Source: a virus. Taken from it: 49,915 nucleotides of DNA. The DNA lies in IMG/VR virus record IMGVR_UViG_3300027972_000019, positions 1 through 49,915 of that record; one strand, given 5' to 3'. A model generated the notes under the pieces. That model was not told the origin of the DNA and searched no databases. It worked only from the letters and a program-made list of their open reading frames with translations. Below are positions 9,390 to 17,742 of the stretch, piece by piece; position 1 is the stretch's first letter, and every line of letters starts with the position of its first letter. A program made the translations under genes and the position numbers.

Positions 9390-10130
9390 TTAAAAAGGAT
9401 AAGCCAAACCATTTCCTGCGTTCCATAATGAATCGACACCTGATTGTCCTAATGCCCTATTATATATACATACTTCATCCATTAGTCCACCATAGTCATT
9501 GGCCCCTGCGTTTGTCCCTATTGTAAATGCTGCTCCTACATAAGTTATTCCACCAGTTCTTTCCTCAGATACCTCTTCCTCCCCATCTATATATAATATC
9601 ATGTGTGCACCATCATAAGTGCAAACAACATGATGCCAAGCATCGTCTGTTATATCTACATCATCAAGATTTTCGTTAGCTGTTGCGGCTCTTATAAACC
9701 AAGATAAATAACCAGATGACGATGTCCCGATAGTCCACCCCTGAGAACTTGCGTAATATTCCAAAAGACGATCATTATTCCCATCCTCTTTCATCCAAAA
9801 AGAGATAGTAAGAGTATTTAGTTGTAAAACACTCCCCACATCAACAACAGAAACAAGCGATGATGAATTATTAAATTGATAACAATCCCCTAATTTACCA
9901 GCTATACCATATGTTATATCTGTTGTGGTTCCATACGTATCACCGACTTCTGATGTCATATTGCCAGACGCCTCATCCATTGTCCAATATGCAACAAGCC
10001 CAGTTAAAAGAGTCGAAGCACCACCGCTTGTAGCAATAGCCCTCGCATTACTCTGCGCCCGGATGACACTCTGCCCCTGAGCCTGTGCAAAGAGCAGAAA
10101 TACTGAAAGTATTAATAGTAGCTTCTTCAT
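9390..10130 (-). CDS. LamG/concanavalin-like protein with signal peptide
   Basis: 246 residues. Residues 1-19 form a signal peptide (MKKLLLILSVFLLFAQAQG, cleavage after Gly). From about residue 45 there is a LamG-type jelly roll: YWTMDEASG, an ISFWMK strand, DDAWHHVVCTYDG, LYIDGEE and the closing DEVCIYNRALGQSGVDSLWNAG, all hallmarks of the family. LamG domains bind glycans. The gene overlaps its upstream neighbour by one base and ends one base before the beta-helix gene, so three signal-peptide proteins are co-expressed. Composition is G+C-richer than in the capsid genes. Confidence 0.75.
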   Translation of the reverse strand: MKKLLLILSVFLLFAQAQGQSVIRAQSNARAIATSGGASTLLTGLVAYWTMDEASGNMTSEVGDTYGTTTDITYGIAGKLGDCYQFNNSSSLVSVVDVGSVLQLNTLTISFWMKEDGNNDRLLEYYASSQGWTIGTSSSGYLSWFIRAATANENLDDVDITDDAWHHVVCTYDGAHMILYIDGEEEVSEERTGGITYVGAAFTIGTNAGANDYGGLMDEVCIYNRALGQSGVDSLWNAGNGLAYPF

Positions 10131-10765
10131 TAGTCAGCTTTTATAATGTACCAATTCAGTTGCAAATACCAAAGATTAGGACGCATCCCCGTAATCTGAT
10201 CACCCATTAGGCCCACCCATACATCCTTGCCTTTGGGTATCTTTCGGGTCTTGTTAGGAGTAAATACCACTCTGTTATCCCCCACTCCCTGAGGTGCTGT
10301 AAATAATGAGTCTGTTGCAACCATTGTCATTGAATTGCCTATGTACACATTAAATTTTGCACTATCACCGGCCGAGAATCGCTGATTATCAATGTTGACA
10401 ATATAGGCTGTATCTACCTTTACCGTCCACACTCCGAAAGCAGTAGCTTCCTCTGCGAATAAGGTACTATCTGCCGGTTGTCCTGTGCCTCCCCCATAGC
10501 AAGTAGAGTAGGTAGTGTCTGCCAGCTCAGGATAGAGCGTACCACCAGGAATCCGGTTTGCAAACGGAGTATATGGCGGGATAGTATCGCCATCCATGTA
10601 GATAGCATATTCCCCGTCATCGGTCTTTGTCAGGCTATCAACGACTTCGATATTCGTACCCGACACTTTGTGATCCCCAGCTGAGATACCAGTCCTTGCT
10701 CTGAACTGAGCCATAGCCCCTATTGAGAGGGCTGCGAAAAATAAGATTGTTATTAGTTTTTTCAT
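10130..10765 (-). CDS. Exported hypothetical protein
   Basis: 211 residues with a signal peptide (residues 1-19, MKKLITILFFAALSIGAMA) followed by QFRARTG. The mature part is beta-rich and acidic with many Thr/Asp, and ends in WYLQLNWYIIKAD, like a small beta-sandwich. I do not recognise the family. It overlaps both neighbours by one base. Its G+C-rich codons differ from the AT-rich capsid genes, suggesting recent acquisition together with the two downstream genes. Confidence 0.65.
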   Translation of the reverse strand: MKKLITILFFAALSIGAMAQFRARTGISAGDHKVSGTNIEVVDSLTKTDDGEYAIYMDGDTIPPYTPFANRIPGGTLYPELADTTYSTCYGGGTGQPADSTLFAEEATAFGVWTVKVDTAYIVNIDNQRFSAGDSAKFNVYIGNSMTMVATDSLFTAPQGVGDNRVVFTPNKTRKIPKGKDVWVGLMGDQITGMRPNLWYLQLNWYIIKAD

Positions 10766-11118
10766 TATTTTACTTTTAATATTTCTTTATCTGTCTTTGT
10801 AACCAACAATGATTTGTCAGTTAATGACGTGACTACATCGGTTTTTACTGCTTTAACAAATCCTACTTCGCTGACATAAATATTATCCTTCACAACTGTA
10901 TCACCTTCTTTAATTTCATTTATTTCAATTTTAGGGGATGTTTTTTCATAATCAACAAGCAGTTCTTCTATTTCCTTAAACTCAGGATGGTTAATTACAT
11001 CTTCAGATATAATATATAATCCACCAGGAATCTCTATCGGGTCAATAGCTGAATATTTGCCATAGGTTCCCCTTATCCTTTCAGCCTGTTCTTTGGTTAT
11101 CGTTATTACTCTATCCAT
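10765..11118 (-). CDS. Hypothetical protein, fibre region
   Basis: 117 residues, soluble, acidic, without signal peptide or membrane segment. Helical N-terminus (residues 1-20), then a beta-rich part with regular Val/Ile/Thr alternation. It lies between the exported genes and the 451-residue fibre-type gene, 2 bases from the latter. It could be an assembly chaperone or a small fibre cap. Family not recognised. Confidence 0.5.
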   Translation of the reverse strand: MDRVITITKEQAERIRGTYGKYSAIDPIEIPGGLYIISEDVINHPEFKEIEELLVDYEKTSPKIEINEIKEGDTVVKDNIYVSEVGFVKAVKTDVVTSLTDKSLLVTKTDKEILKVK

Positions 11119-11120
11119 AA

Positions 11121-12476
11121 TTAAGTTATTACTGTTTTCCCTTTTGCGGTCATATAAGCTGCAAAACCGTCATATAAAACATCAAGTTGTGTTTGATCTA
11201 ATGAAGCACCAAACCCATGTAGAGCTTGTTGAACCTCAGAAAATCCAGTAGCAGCTCCTTCCACATTAGCAGCAAGAAAATATAATTCAAGATTAATAAG
11301 ACCAGTGCTCGCTGTTGTAGAATTTGCACTGAGTGTTTTATCTCTAAATCCTTTTCTTGAGTTACTTGCATATCGTGTTGCTCCATTCAACCCTTTTGCT
11401 GTATCATCTACCGTAGCAACAACAAACTGATTTATATCGTTTAGCTTGATAGATATTGAATTAGCCAAACGATGTGTATATACTCTTGTGTCAGCTACTG
11501 TATTATCTGCACCAAAACTCTTACCAGCATTTGTCCCATGATCTGTCCGATATAAAGCAAATAGCGAAGCATTATTTCTTGTAAACCGCACCCCATTATT
11601 TGTGGGATTATAATTATGCCGAATATACCTGGTTGAAGTATTCCCAGTAAATCCTTCATACTGTGTAAAGGCAGGAGCATTAACTAATACACCGTGATAA
11701 TTATTGCTTACAATGTTTTTAACAGAACTTTCCTCTGTTGCTCCAGCATCAATAAACAAACCATCCATTACTTCGCTTAAAGAACTAACACCCCATCCGG
11801 TTTTCCAATAAGACACAAGATTATTTAAATCTATCTTTTGAGCACTACTTAAAGGAGTAACAAGCCCTGTAATAAAAGTGCCTATTTCACTATGAAATGT
11901 TGTTGCACTGGTTGTTATTTCTGGGCCGTTAGTTCCTCCCTTGAAAGCCATCAAGTCAATTGTGTAAGCTGTGTTTGCTGTTAACCCAGTTATACTTGCT
12001 GCTTCAACACCAAAGGCTACTGTTTGATTATAAACATCATTAACATAGATTTTTAACCCATCAGTTCCAGCAGAACCATCATCCCATGTAATGTCTATAC
12101 GTGTATCTGAATAAACAACAGCTACTAAATTAGACGGTTTAGAAATCGTCCAATTATAATTAATCGACCCCACGCATTTCCAATCAGTATCTTCTGTACC
12201 ATCAAATCCAGTTGCCGTCAACTCAATATCATCGTGCCAGTCGCAATCCCTCACACCGAAGCGATAACGTCCACCTGTGACAATCTCATCACCAGGATCA
12301 CCGTAACCCCCGATATACTCCCATCCAGTGTCCTCGGCATCATCAAATCCATTTTCATAAAGTTCCTTATCTCTGACAATAAAATGATTTCTTACACCTA
12401 TACGAAATCTGAATCCTGTCGATTGATCGAGGAGATATCTATACTGATCGTTACTTTTATAAATATATTGTGCCAT
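11121..12476 (-). CDS. Fibre-type protein with repeated module and FN3 domain
   Basis: 451 residues. The N-terminus carries two copies (about 17-58 and 67-108) of a module of roughly 45 residues of the form RFGVRD...GFDGTEDTDW. Residues 109-195 are an FN3-like domain (PSNLVAVVYSDTRIDITW, then GLTANTAYTIDLMAFKGG). The C-terminal 240 residues are Ser/Asn/Thr-rich and beta-rich. No signal peptide, unlike the three downstream genes. The same module occurs in the 67-residue protein just upstream. The gene starts on the A of the upstream stop codon. A receptor-binding or adaptor fibre is likely. Confidence 0.6.
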   Translation of the reverse strand: MAQYIYKSNDQYRYLLDQSTGFRFRIGVRNHFIVRDKELYENGFDDAEDTGWEYIGGYGDPGDEIVTGGRYRFGVRDCDWHDDIELTATGFDGTEDTDWKCVGSINYNWTISKPSNLVAVVYSDTRIDITWDDGSAGTDGLKIYVNDVYNQTVAFGVEAASITGLTANTAYTIDLMAFKGGTNGPEITTSATTFHSEIGTFITGLVTPLSSAQKIDLNNLVSYWKTGWGVSSLSEVMDGLFIDAGATEESSVKNIVSNNYHGVLVNAPAFTQYEGFTGNTSTRYIRHNYNPTNNGVRFTRNNASLFALYRTDHGTNAGKSFGADNTVADTRVYTHRLANSISIKLNDINQFVVATVDDTAKGLNGATRYASNSRKGFRDKTLSANSTTASTGLINLELYFLAANVEGAATGFSEVQQALHGFGASLDQTQLDVLYDGFAAYMTAKGKTVIT

Positions 12477-12679
12477 TAGCTTTCTGATTGAGCGTTATAC
12501 CAATCTATATCTTCTGTTCCTGAAAAACCTGTAGATGTTAACGTATGATCCCATACCATCTCTCCATCTCTAGCCCCGATACGCCAAGTACAATCACCAT
12601 CGGTTAAAATAGCATAAGTAGGGTTAGAAGAAACAGATAGCCCAATAGGACTTAATATTTTTAATGGGCTTAGTAACAT
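12476..12679 (-). CDS. Small protein carrying one copy of the fibre repeat module
   Basis: 67 residues. Residues 27-65 (DGDCTWRIGARDGEMVWDH, then GFSGTEDIDWYNAQ) match the module found twice at the start of the downstream 451-residue protein. The N-terminal 25 residues are hydrophobic and Pro/Ser-rich without being a clear signal. It may be a separate small virion protein or a piece split from a longer fibre. The frame is closed by a real stop, and the downstream gene starts at 12476. Confidence 0.5.
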   Translation of the reverse strand: MLLSPLKILSPIGLSVSSNPTYAILTDGDCTWRIGARDGEMVWDHTLTSTGFSGTEDIDWYNAQSES

Positions 12680-12697
12680 AATATTAAATTTTAGTTA

Positions 12698-13024
12698 TTA
12701 TAAATCAATATAATAAACCATTGCTTTTCCAGCAGCTAAAGTAATAGAAGATAACGGGTTATCAAATATAACTAATGTATTTGAAGGAAATGCTACATTT
12801 AAATAAGTTTTAGTTGTAGTAGCAAACGTAGTCTCTACTCCTCCTGCACTTTCTGTTATAGACCCAATTTGACTATTATCTTCTAAAATAATTAAAGAAG
12901 ATATCTTTCCTCTTCTTGCAACATGAGCATTCGCATCAGCAAAATAATCACAACCTGCATTTCCAGCTACTTTCTTAAGTAGTAAATTGGTTAGATTAAT
13001 AAGGGTATCTAAAGTATTTGCCAT
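12698..13024 (-). CDS. Small virion-type protein, first gene of the 13-kb transcript
   Basis: I start at 13024 (MANTLDTLINLTN, 108 residues), because the 15 residues upstream overlap the promoter region and are not conserved-looking. The protein is helical for the first 25 residues and then beta-rich with Gly/Thr/Ser. Behind it lie a Bacteroidetes-type promoter at 13045-13075 and a hairpin after the preceding fibre gene, so it probably heads a new transcript. Function unknown. Confidence 0.55.
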   Translation of the reverse strand: MANTLDTLINLTNLLLKKVAGNAGCDYFADANAHVARRGKISSLIILEDNSQIGSITESAGGVETTFATTTKTYLNVAFPSNTLVIFDNPLSSITLAAGKAMVYYIDL

Positions 13025-13044
13025 TATATGGAATTTTAATTTTA

Positions 13045-13075
13045 CAAAAGTATATAAATTATTTAACAAAACAAA
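13045..13075 (-). promoter_or_regulatory. Bacteroidetes-type promoter
   Basis: On the minus strand the -7 box reads TACTTTTG (plus 13045-13052) and the -33 box TTTG (plus 13072-13075), with a 19-base spacer. This fits the Bacteroidetes primary-sigma consensus TTTG/TAnnTTTG. Transcription would start near 13038, about 14 bases before the ATG at 13024. Confidence 0.7.
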
Positions 13076-13092
13076 ATTTTACAATAAATTTT

Positions 13093-13113
13093 ATCTACTA
13101 ATAATTAGTAGAT
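13093..13113 (-). terminator. Hairpin after fibre gene, possible terminator
   Basis: An 8-bp perfect stem (ATCTACTA with TAGTAGAT, 5-base loop) lies between the stop of the 834-residue fibre gene and the promoter at 13045. The T-run behind it is imperfect (AAAATTTATTG). It is placed to separate two transcripts, but strength is uncertain. Confidence 0.4.
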
Positions 13114-13126
13114 TATCTAATAGTTT

Positions 13127-15631
13127 TTAAAAACCTGAGGTTACTACTTCACCAGAATCACCATCACTATAATATAATCCAATATTTGTAGCATATACTG
13201 TTATATCTCCATTAGGAGAATACAACCATAATTCTATAGTATCACCTGGATTAAAGTTTTGTGTAATATCATCAGTCTTAGCAAGATAAGAAACTCCAGT
13301 TGTAGCATTTATCTCAACACCTATTGCAGCAGATGCCCCGCCTAAAGGAGTTCTATAAACTCTTGCTTTACCCGTTCCACCACCCCCAGCATCCTCTTGT
13401 CTTAATTCAAATCCAAATCTTATCTCTCCGATGAAACCATTAGTAAATGTATATACTGCTCTTTGTTGATAATTTGGATGTGTATTTTGTGATGTATACT
13501 CTGTAGTATCAAGGCCGTTTCTTAGAACAGCACTAGCTACTTTATTAAATAAATGTGGGTACAATGTGCCTCTTATACCAACAGTACCATCCGCATTTAC
13601 ATAAAAATTTCGAGTATGTAAGCTGCCACCAGAAGATAATGTGACATCAGTTGCAGCAGGAGTATATCCAGAAGTAGTTTTTGTTCCATGATAAATAGCA
13701 TCTGATGCTATAGTCCATCCGCCTATTGTTCCAGAAGTAGATGTAATAGCTCCAGAAACAGTGGCTCCTGATGCAGTTAGTACTCCGGCTGGAGTAACTC
13801 TAAAAGGAGCAGTAGCTCTATCAGCATATTTTTTACCAGCATAAAAAGGATAATCTGCAGCAACCATACCAGAGGAATCAGCATCTGTAGCGCCGTCTAA
13901 ATATAGATAAGTAGCCCCTACTGTCCAGCCTCCTATAGTTCCAGATGTTGCTGAGATAGATCCACTTATAGTAGCACTTGTAGCTGTAAGAGCTCCGGCA
14001 GCTGTTACTCTGAATGGAGCAGATGCTTTAACATTCCCACCAATATTTAAAGAACCATCATTAGCGTGGTTGAGCCAGATAAGATCCGTTCCTGTAGTAA
14101 TAACAATATTACCAGCAGTTACAGATCCTAAATCTGCTACAATTGCTGCTAATGTAGAAGCATTAATTGCATCAACATGAATAGAATTAGTGTATATTGT
14201 TCCGCCATCTATCTTAGTAATATCACTGGCGTGTCTCCAATTAGAAAGATATACAATACCGTTTATCAGAATTTTATCCGCAGCAATTTCAGTTACATCA
14301 GTATTTTCTACATTTCTAGGTGTTGCAGTAACTGAAGGATTAGAGAAAGCGGCACTTTCATTTCCAGAAGTATCTACAGCCTTAACCCAATAGAATAAAG
14401 CTGTACCACCAGTTCTTCCGCCATCAATAAAATAATCTGTATTACTAGAACCAACTACCGTAGCTCCTACTGTTGTATCAGCGATATTCCTATATATATT
14501 ATAAGAAGCTCTATCAGAATTTGCAACATGAGTCCATTCAACTATAACATATTGGATACCCGCAACAGCAGTTACTCCTGTAACCGTATCTGGCGCACCT
14601 GTATCAGATGCAACAGTAACAGTCAGATCAGCAGAGAATCCAGAATGAGTTCCATATTTATTAACACTTTCTACAGCAAAATCATAAGCTACTCCTCCAG
14701 ATAAACCATTAATAGTAATGGTATTAGTAGATGCATTTAAATAAGTATAATTAGTTGTAAGATCTTTATTATATCTAACCTGATAATGACTAAATGTAGA
14801 TGTTGCTATAGCATCCCATGTAAGAATAATATAAGCTGATTGTGTACCATCTGTTCCAGTAATTATTCCAGTAGAACTATAAGCTAATCCAGTGGGAACA
14901 CTGTCTGCGCTTGTAGTTGTGATATTATTAACCGGAGTAACTTTAGCAGCTGTTATATGATAGTATTCTCCAACTATTCCTCCTTGTAGTCCGGCTAAAC
15001 TGTTATGATTAGGCTGTACCCAGGTTTTATCTCCTCTATAATATTGTGAAGTTGTTCCTGCAGATATAGTAGGTTCAAATCCTGTATGGCCTGCAGAAGC
15101 ATAATCTAAATTAATTAAACTGGAATGATCCGTCCCAGCTCCTGCTGCCGGTAAAGCCCAAGTACCATCCGCTCTTAAAAAGTAACTTGTACCTGCAGAA
15201 TTAGATCCTGGAACCAGCCCTTTTGTTGTAGAAGTAGTAGCAAAAACATCTAATAATGAAGTAGCTTGTGTTCCAGTTAATTCTTCTATTGTTCCAGAAC
15301 CCGCAGTTATTCTACCTAAAAATCTACTAGTTGTAGATACAGATTGCATTTTAGCATATGTTACTGCTGAGTTAGTTATATCATTTGTTACTACAGCACC
15401 CCAAGAGGGATTACCAGTTGCATTACCATGTAATAATGTAGTAGTAGTTCCCTGATTTTCAAAATCATCTGATGCTAATAATAATATAATATCCGAAGAT
15501 AATAGATTACCATTAACTGTTCTTGAGGTAGATACTTTATTTTCAAAAGCTTCTATTATAACACTCCATGTAACAAAATCAGACGGGTCTTCAGCCGCAG
15601 CTGACATTGCTGTTTCAAAGTCAAGATTCAT
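13127..15631 (-). CDS. Tail fibre with two FN3 domains
   Basis: 834 residues. N-terminal 75 residues: helical attachment segment (MNLDFETAMSAAAEDPSDF...). Residues 75-240: Thr/Ser/Gly repeats with YFLRADGTW, typical of phage fibre shafts. Two FN3 domains follow at about 245-345 and 350-440, including WTHVANSDRASYNIYRN. After a segment with INGIVYLSNW, the repeats GTIGGWTVGATYLYLDG and GTIGGWTIASDAIYHG with FRVT..G.LTA, a host-specificity/tail-spike linker motif, run to about 690. The C-terminus is a beta-sandwich. Probably a side fibre recognising the host surface. It lies downstream of the FISUMP gene. Confidence 0.75.
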   Translation of the reverse strand: MNLDFETAMSAAAEDPSDFVTWSVIIEAFENKVSTSRTVNGNLLSSDIILLLASDDFENQGTTTTLLHGNATGNPSWGAVVTNDITNSAVTYAKMQSVSTTSRFLGRITAGSGTIEELTGTQATSLLDVFATTSTTKGLVPGSNSAGTSYFLRADGTWALPAAGAGTDHSSLINLDYASAGHTGFEPTISAGTTSQYYRGDKTWVQPNHNSLAGLQGGIVGEYYHITAAKVTPVNNITTTSADSVPTGLAYSSTGIITGTDGTQSAYIILTWDAIATSTFSHYQVRYNKDLTTNYTYLNASTNTITINGLSGGVAYDFAVESVNKYGTHSGFSADLTVTVASDTGAPDTVTGVTAVAGIQYVIVEWTHVANSDRASYNIYRNIADTTVGATVVGSSNTDYFIDGGRTGGTALFYWVKAVDTSGNESAAFSNPSVTATPRNVENTDVTEIAADKILINGIVYLSNWRHASDITKIDGGTIYTNSIHVDAINASTLAAIVADLGSVTAGNIVITTGTDLIWLNHANDGSLNIGGNVKASAPFRVTAAGALTATSATISGSISATSGTIGGWTVGATYLYLDGATDADSSGMVAADYPFYAGKKYADRATAPFRVTPAGVLTASGATVSGAITSTSGTIGGWTIASDAIYHGTKTTSGYTPAATDVTLSSGGSLHTRNFYVNADGTVGIRGTLYPHLFNKVASAVLRNGLDTTEYTSQNTHPNYQQRAVYTFTNGFIGEIRFGFELRQEDAGGGGTGKARVYRTPLGGASAAIGVEINATTGVSYLAKTDDITQNFNPGDTIELWLYSPNGDITVYATNIGLYYSDGDSGEVVTSGF

Positions 15632-15687
15632 ATTATATAATATAAAATAAATTAAAATTAAATATCTCTCGTGCCATAGTCTATCTT

Positions 15688-17469
15688 TTAAACAACGTCT
15701 CTCATCATGCGGACGGAAAAGCCGTAATTTTTATAATCATTATTGTTAAATAACGAAGCTGATACGGAACTTGTGTAATAATTGGTTGCATGAGACGTCG
15801 ACGATGCTGTGCTTGTCCATAAAAACGCAAACTGTTTTAATAAACCAAAGCTCCCTATATTATGATCTCTTGCAGCGGAACCAACGATAGTAAGTCCACT
15901 TATATTGGTAGCACCATCATTAGGTGCGTTCCAACGAGATAATCCCATCTCCTTCATACTTCCTCCGGCCACGGCAGCCCCACCTAACGCTGTTCTTAAA
16001 ACGACAAAATCAGCCGCACTCGGCACTCTCCACCCCGCAGGTGCAAGTCCATGTGCGTTATCTACTGCATACCAATTATATAATGCTCCGTAATCACTCT
16101 TATATGTTGCTTCATCATTGTCGTAGTAGCACATTGCGCCTGTGGTGTCGTTAATCCAACCTCCATATAATATTGCATTACAGAGAGATGCGGCACTATT
16201 GGTATGTCCTACTTGGTTAATTATTGCAAGTGTATTGGTTTGACTATCAGAGATTGCCTCTTCTGTAACCAAATAATCTGTTGTTAAGTTACTCCATGCA
16301 GAGTCGGCAATGTCTGCTGCGGCTGCTTCGTAATATGTTGTACCATTAATGTAACAAATAAGCCCCCCATTAGGGCCATTATCTCTAAGTGAATAAGCCC
16401 CAATAGAGTCTGTAAATGACATAAACGGACGAACTTTTAAAACATCTGCTTTATTTGAATAGACTAAACTACCGTCTGTAAAATCAATGGCCTTTATAGA
16501 ATCGTTGGAATCTTCATAAAACGAAGAAGAACTACTATATATAGCATTAGAGAATCCCCCTACTCCAAATAATTTTAAGTTATTATATGCCTCCTGTAAA
16601 AGTAACAATGATGGCAAGAACTGAGTGTACGATGACTCTGTTAAATTAGGTATCGGTGTCCCGTCCGCATAATGTTCACATCTCCAATTTTCTACCATCC
16701 ATTGCTGTGTGCCGATAGTAACATAAGTATAGACATTACCATCATAATCATAAACAAAGTCTTCTATATCTCTCATTAAACGTATTGACATTCCAAGGTT
16801 TTTTTGAAGAGCAACAGGAGTTACAGCCAATTGTGCATTGCCTTTTTCTAATATTGCATGATATGCAAAATCTTCAGCATATTCATATTCTGTTGAGGAC
16901 CATAAATAATTCTGCGATTTCAAATCACGAAATATCCCCTCTTCTTGTCTAAAACCAGCGCCTACTGCTGTAAATCCATATTCATCTGTAGCACCTATAT
17001 TAGGCGCACTCCAATGGTTTGTGCCTATTTCTTTAAGTTTCCCTCCGCCGGGATTCTCAGTAACCTCTGCTTGTAGTCTCAACCAATCTGCATAAGTAGG
17101 GACTTTCCAACCTAAAGATTGTACTCCGTCTTGTTCAAGATAAGCTAGACCATTAGTATTTGTTACTGCATAATGATTATATAAAGCACCATAAATATTT
17201 TTATATGTTGCTGAATCATTGTTGTAGTAGCACATTCCGCCCGTAACATCTGCCACCCATAATCCACTATCTGTTATTATTGGTATCGCAGTTCCATCAG
17301 CATAATGCTCACATTTAAAGTTCTCTACAATCCATTGCTGATTACCAATAGTAATATAATGGTATAAATTACCATCATAGTCATATAAATCTCCTTCTTC
17401 ATATTTAGGAGGCCTTTTAAATCTAGGAACTTTTTTTATTCCTCTTAATCTTCCATGCTTAAAACACAT
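15688..17469 (-). CDS. Fibre/adhesin with two FISUMP (Fib_succ_major) domains
   Basis: I choose the ATG at 17469 (593 residues), because it follows the upstream stop by one base, while an ATG at 17523 would overlap that gene by 53 bases. Domain 1 covers about residues 27-240 (YDYDGNLYHYITIGNQQW, then GWKVPTYADW, LWSSTE, GMSIRLMRD). Domain 2 starts near 245 with the same opening (VYDYDGNVYTYVTIGTQQW) and ends with GWRVPSAADF, LWTSTAS, YGFSVRMMRDVV. Between its opening and its end, domain 2 holds an insertion of about 160 residues resembling a DUF1566-like unit (AIDFTDGS, then VRPFMSF). FISUMP domains have a C-type-lectin-like fold and are used by Bacteroidetes and their phages as adhesins. Confidence 0.8.
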   Translation of the reverse strand: MCFKHGRLRGIKKVPRFKRPPKYEEGDLYDYDGNLYHYITIGNQQWIVENFKCEHYADGTAIPIITDSGLWVADVTGGMCYYNNDSATYKNIYGALYNHYAVTNTNGLAYLEQDGVQSLGWKVPTYADWLRLQAEVTENPGGGKLKEIGTNHWSAPNIGATDEYGFTAVGAGFRQEEGIFRDLKSQNYLWSSTEYEYAEDFAYHAILEKGNAQLAVTPVALQKNLGMSIRLMRDIEDFVYDYDGNVYTYVTIGTQQWMVENWRCEHYADGTPIPNLTESSYTQFLPSLLLLQEAYNNLKLFGVGGFSNAIYSSSSSFYEDSNDSIKAIDFTDGSLVYSNKADVLKVRPFMSFTDSIGAYSLRDNGPNGGLICYINGTTYYEAAAADIADSAWSNLTTDYLVTEEAISDSQTNTLAIINQVGHTNSAASLCNAILYGGWINDTTGAMCYYDNDEATYKSDYGALYNWYAVDNAHGLAPAGWRVPSAADFVVLRTALGGAAVAGGSMKEMGLSRWNAPNDGATNISGLTIVGSAARDHNIGSFGLLKQFAFLWTSTASSTSHATNYYTSSVSASLFNNNDYKNYGFSVRMMRDVV

Positions 17470-17470
17470 A

Positions 17471-17731
17471 TTAAAGTCCTCTAAATCTATTTCTTTGATT
17501 TGCAATTCTGTTAATATACTCACTCATAAGACTATAATCTTCATCAGTGAATACATCTGTGCCATCATTTTCTAATCCAAAAACGATATTAGATATAAAA
17601 TATAAATATTCTATATCTTGATCTATAGATTTACCTAAATCTAATTTTCTACAAATAGAAGTAGTTAAATTAATTCCTGCATCTTTTGCTACTAATATTA
17701 AATTAGTTATATCTGTACTAGTCCAAATCAT
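17471..17731 (-). CDS. Hypothetical helical protein
   Basis: 86 residues, helical, acidic, without membrane segment; probably a small virion or fibre-assembly protein. Stop TAA, one base, then the ATG of the FISUMP gene: translation is likely coupled. Base composition is AT-rich like the core genes. Family not recognised. Confidence 0.5.
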   Translation of the reverse strand: MIWTSTDITNLILVAKDAGINLTTSICRKLDLGKSIDQDIEYLYFISNIVFGLENDGTDVFTDEDYSLMSEYINRIANQRNRFRGL

Positions 17732-17742
17732 GTTTTATAATT

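Noticed and set aside
10478-10684. Plus-strand open frame inside the exported protein gene
   Set aside because: Antisense shadow of the gene at 10130-10765, which has a signal peptide, coupled neighbours and a consistent frame.
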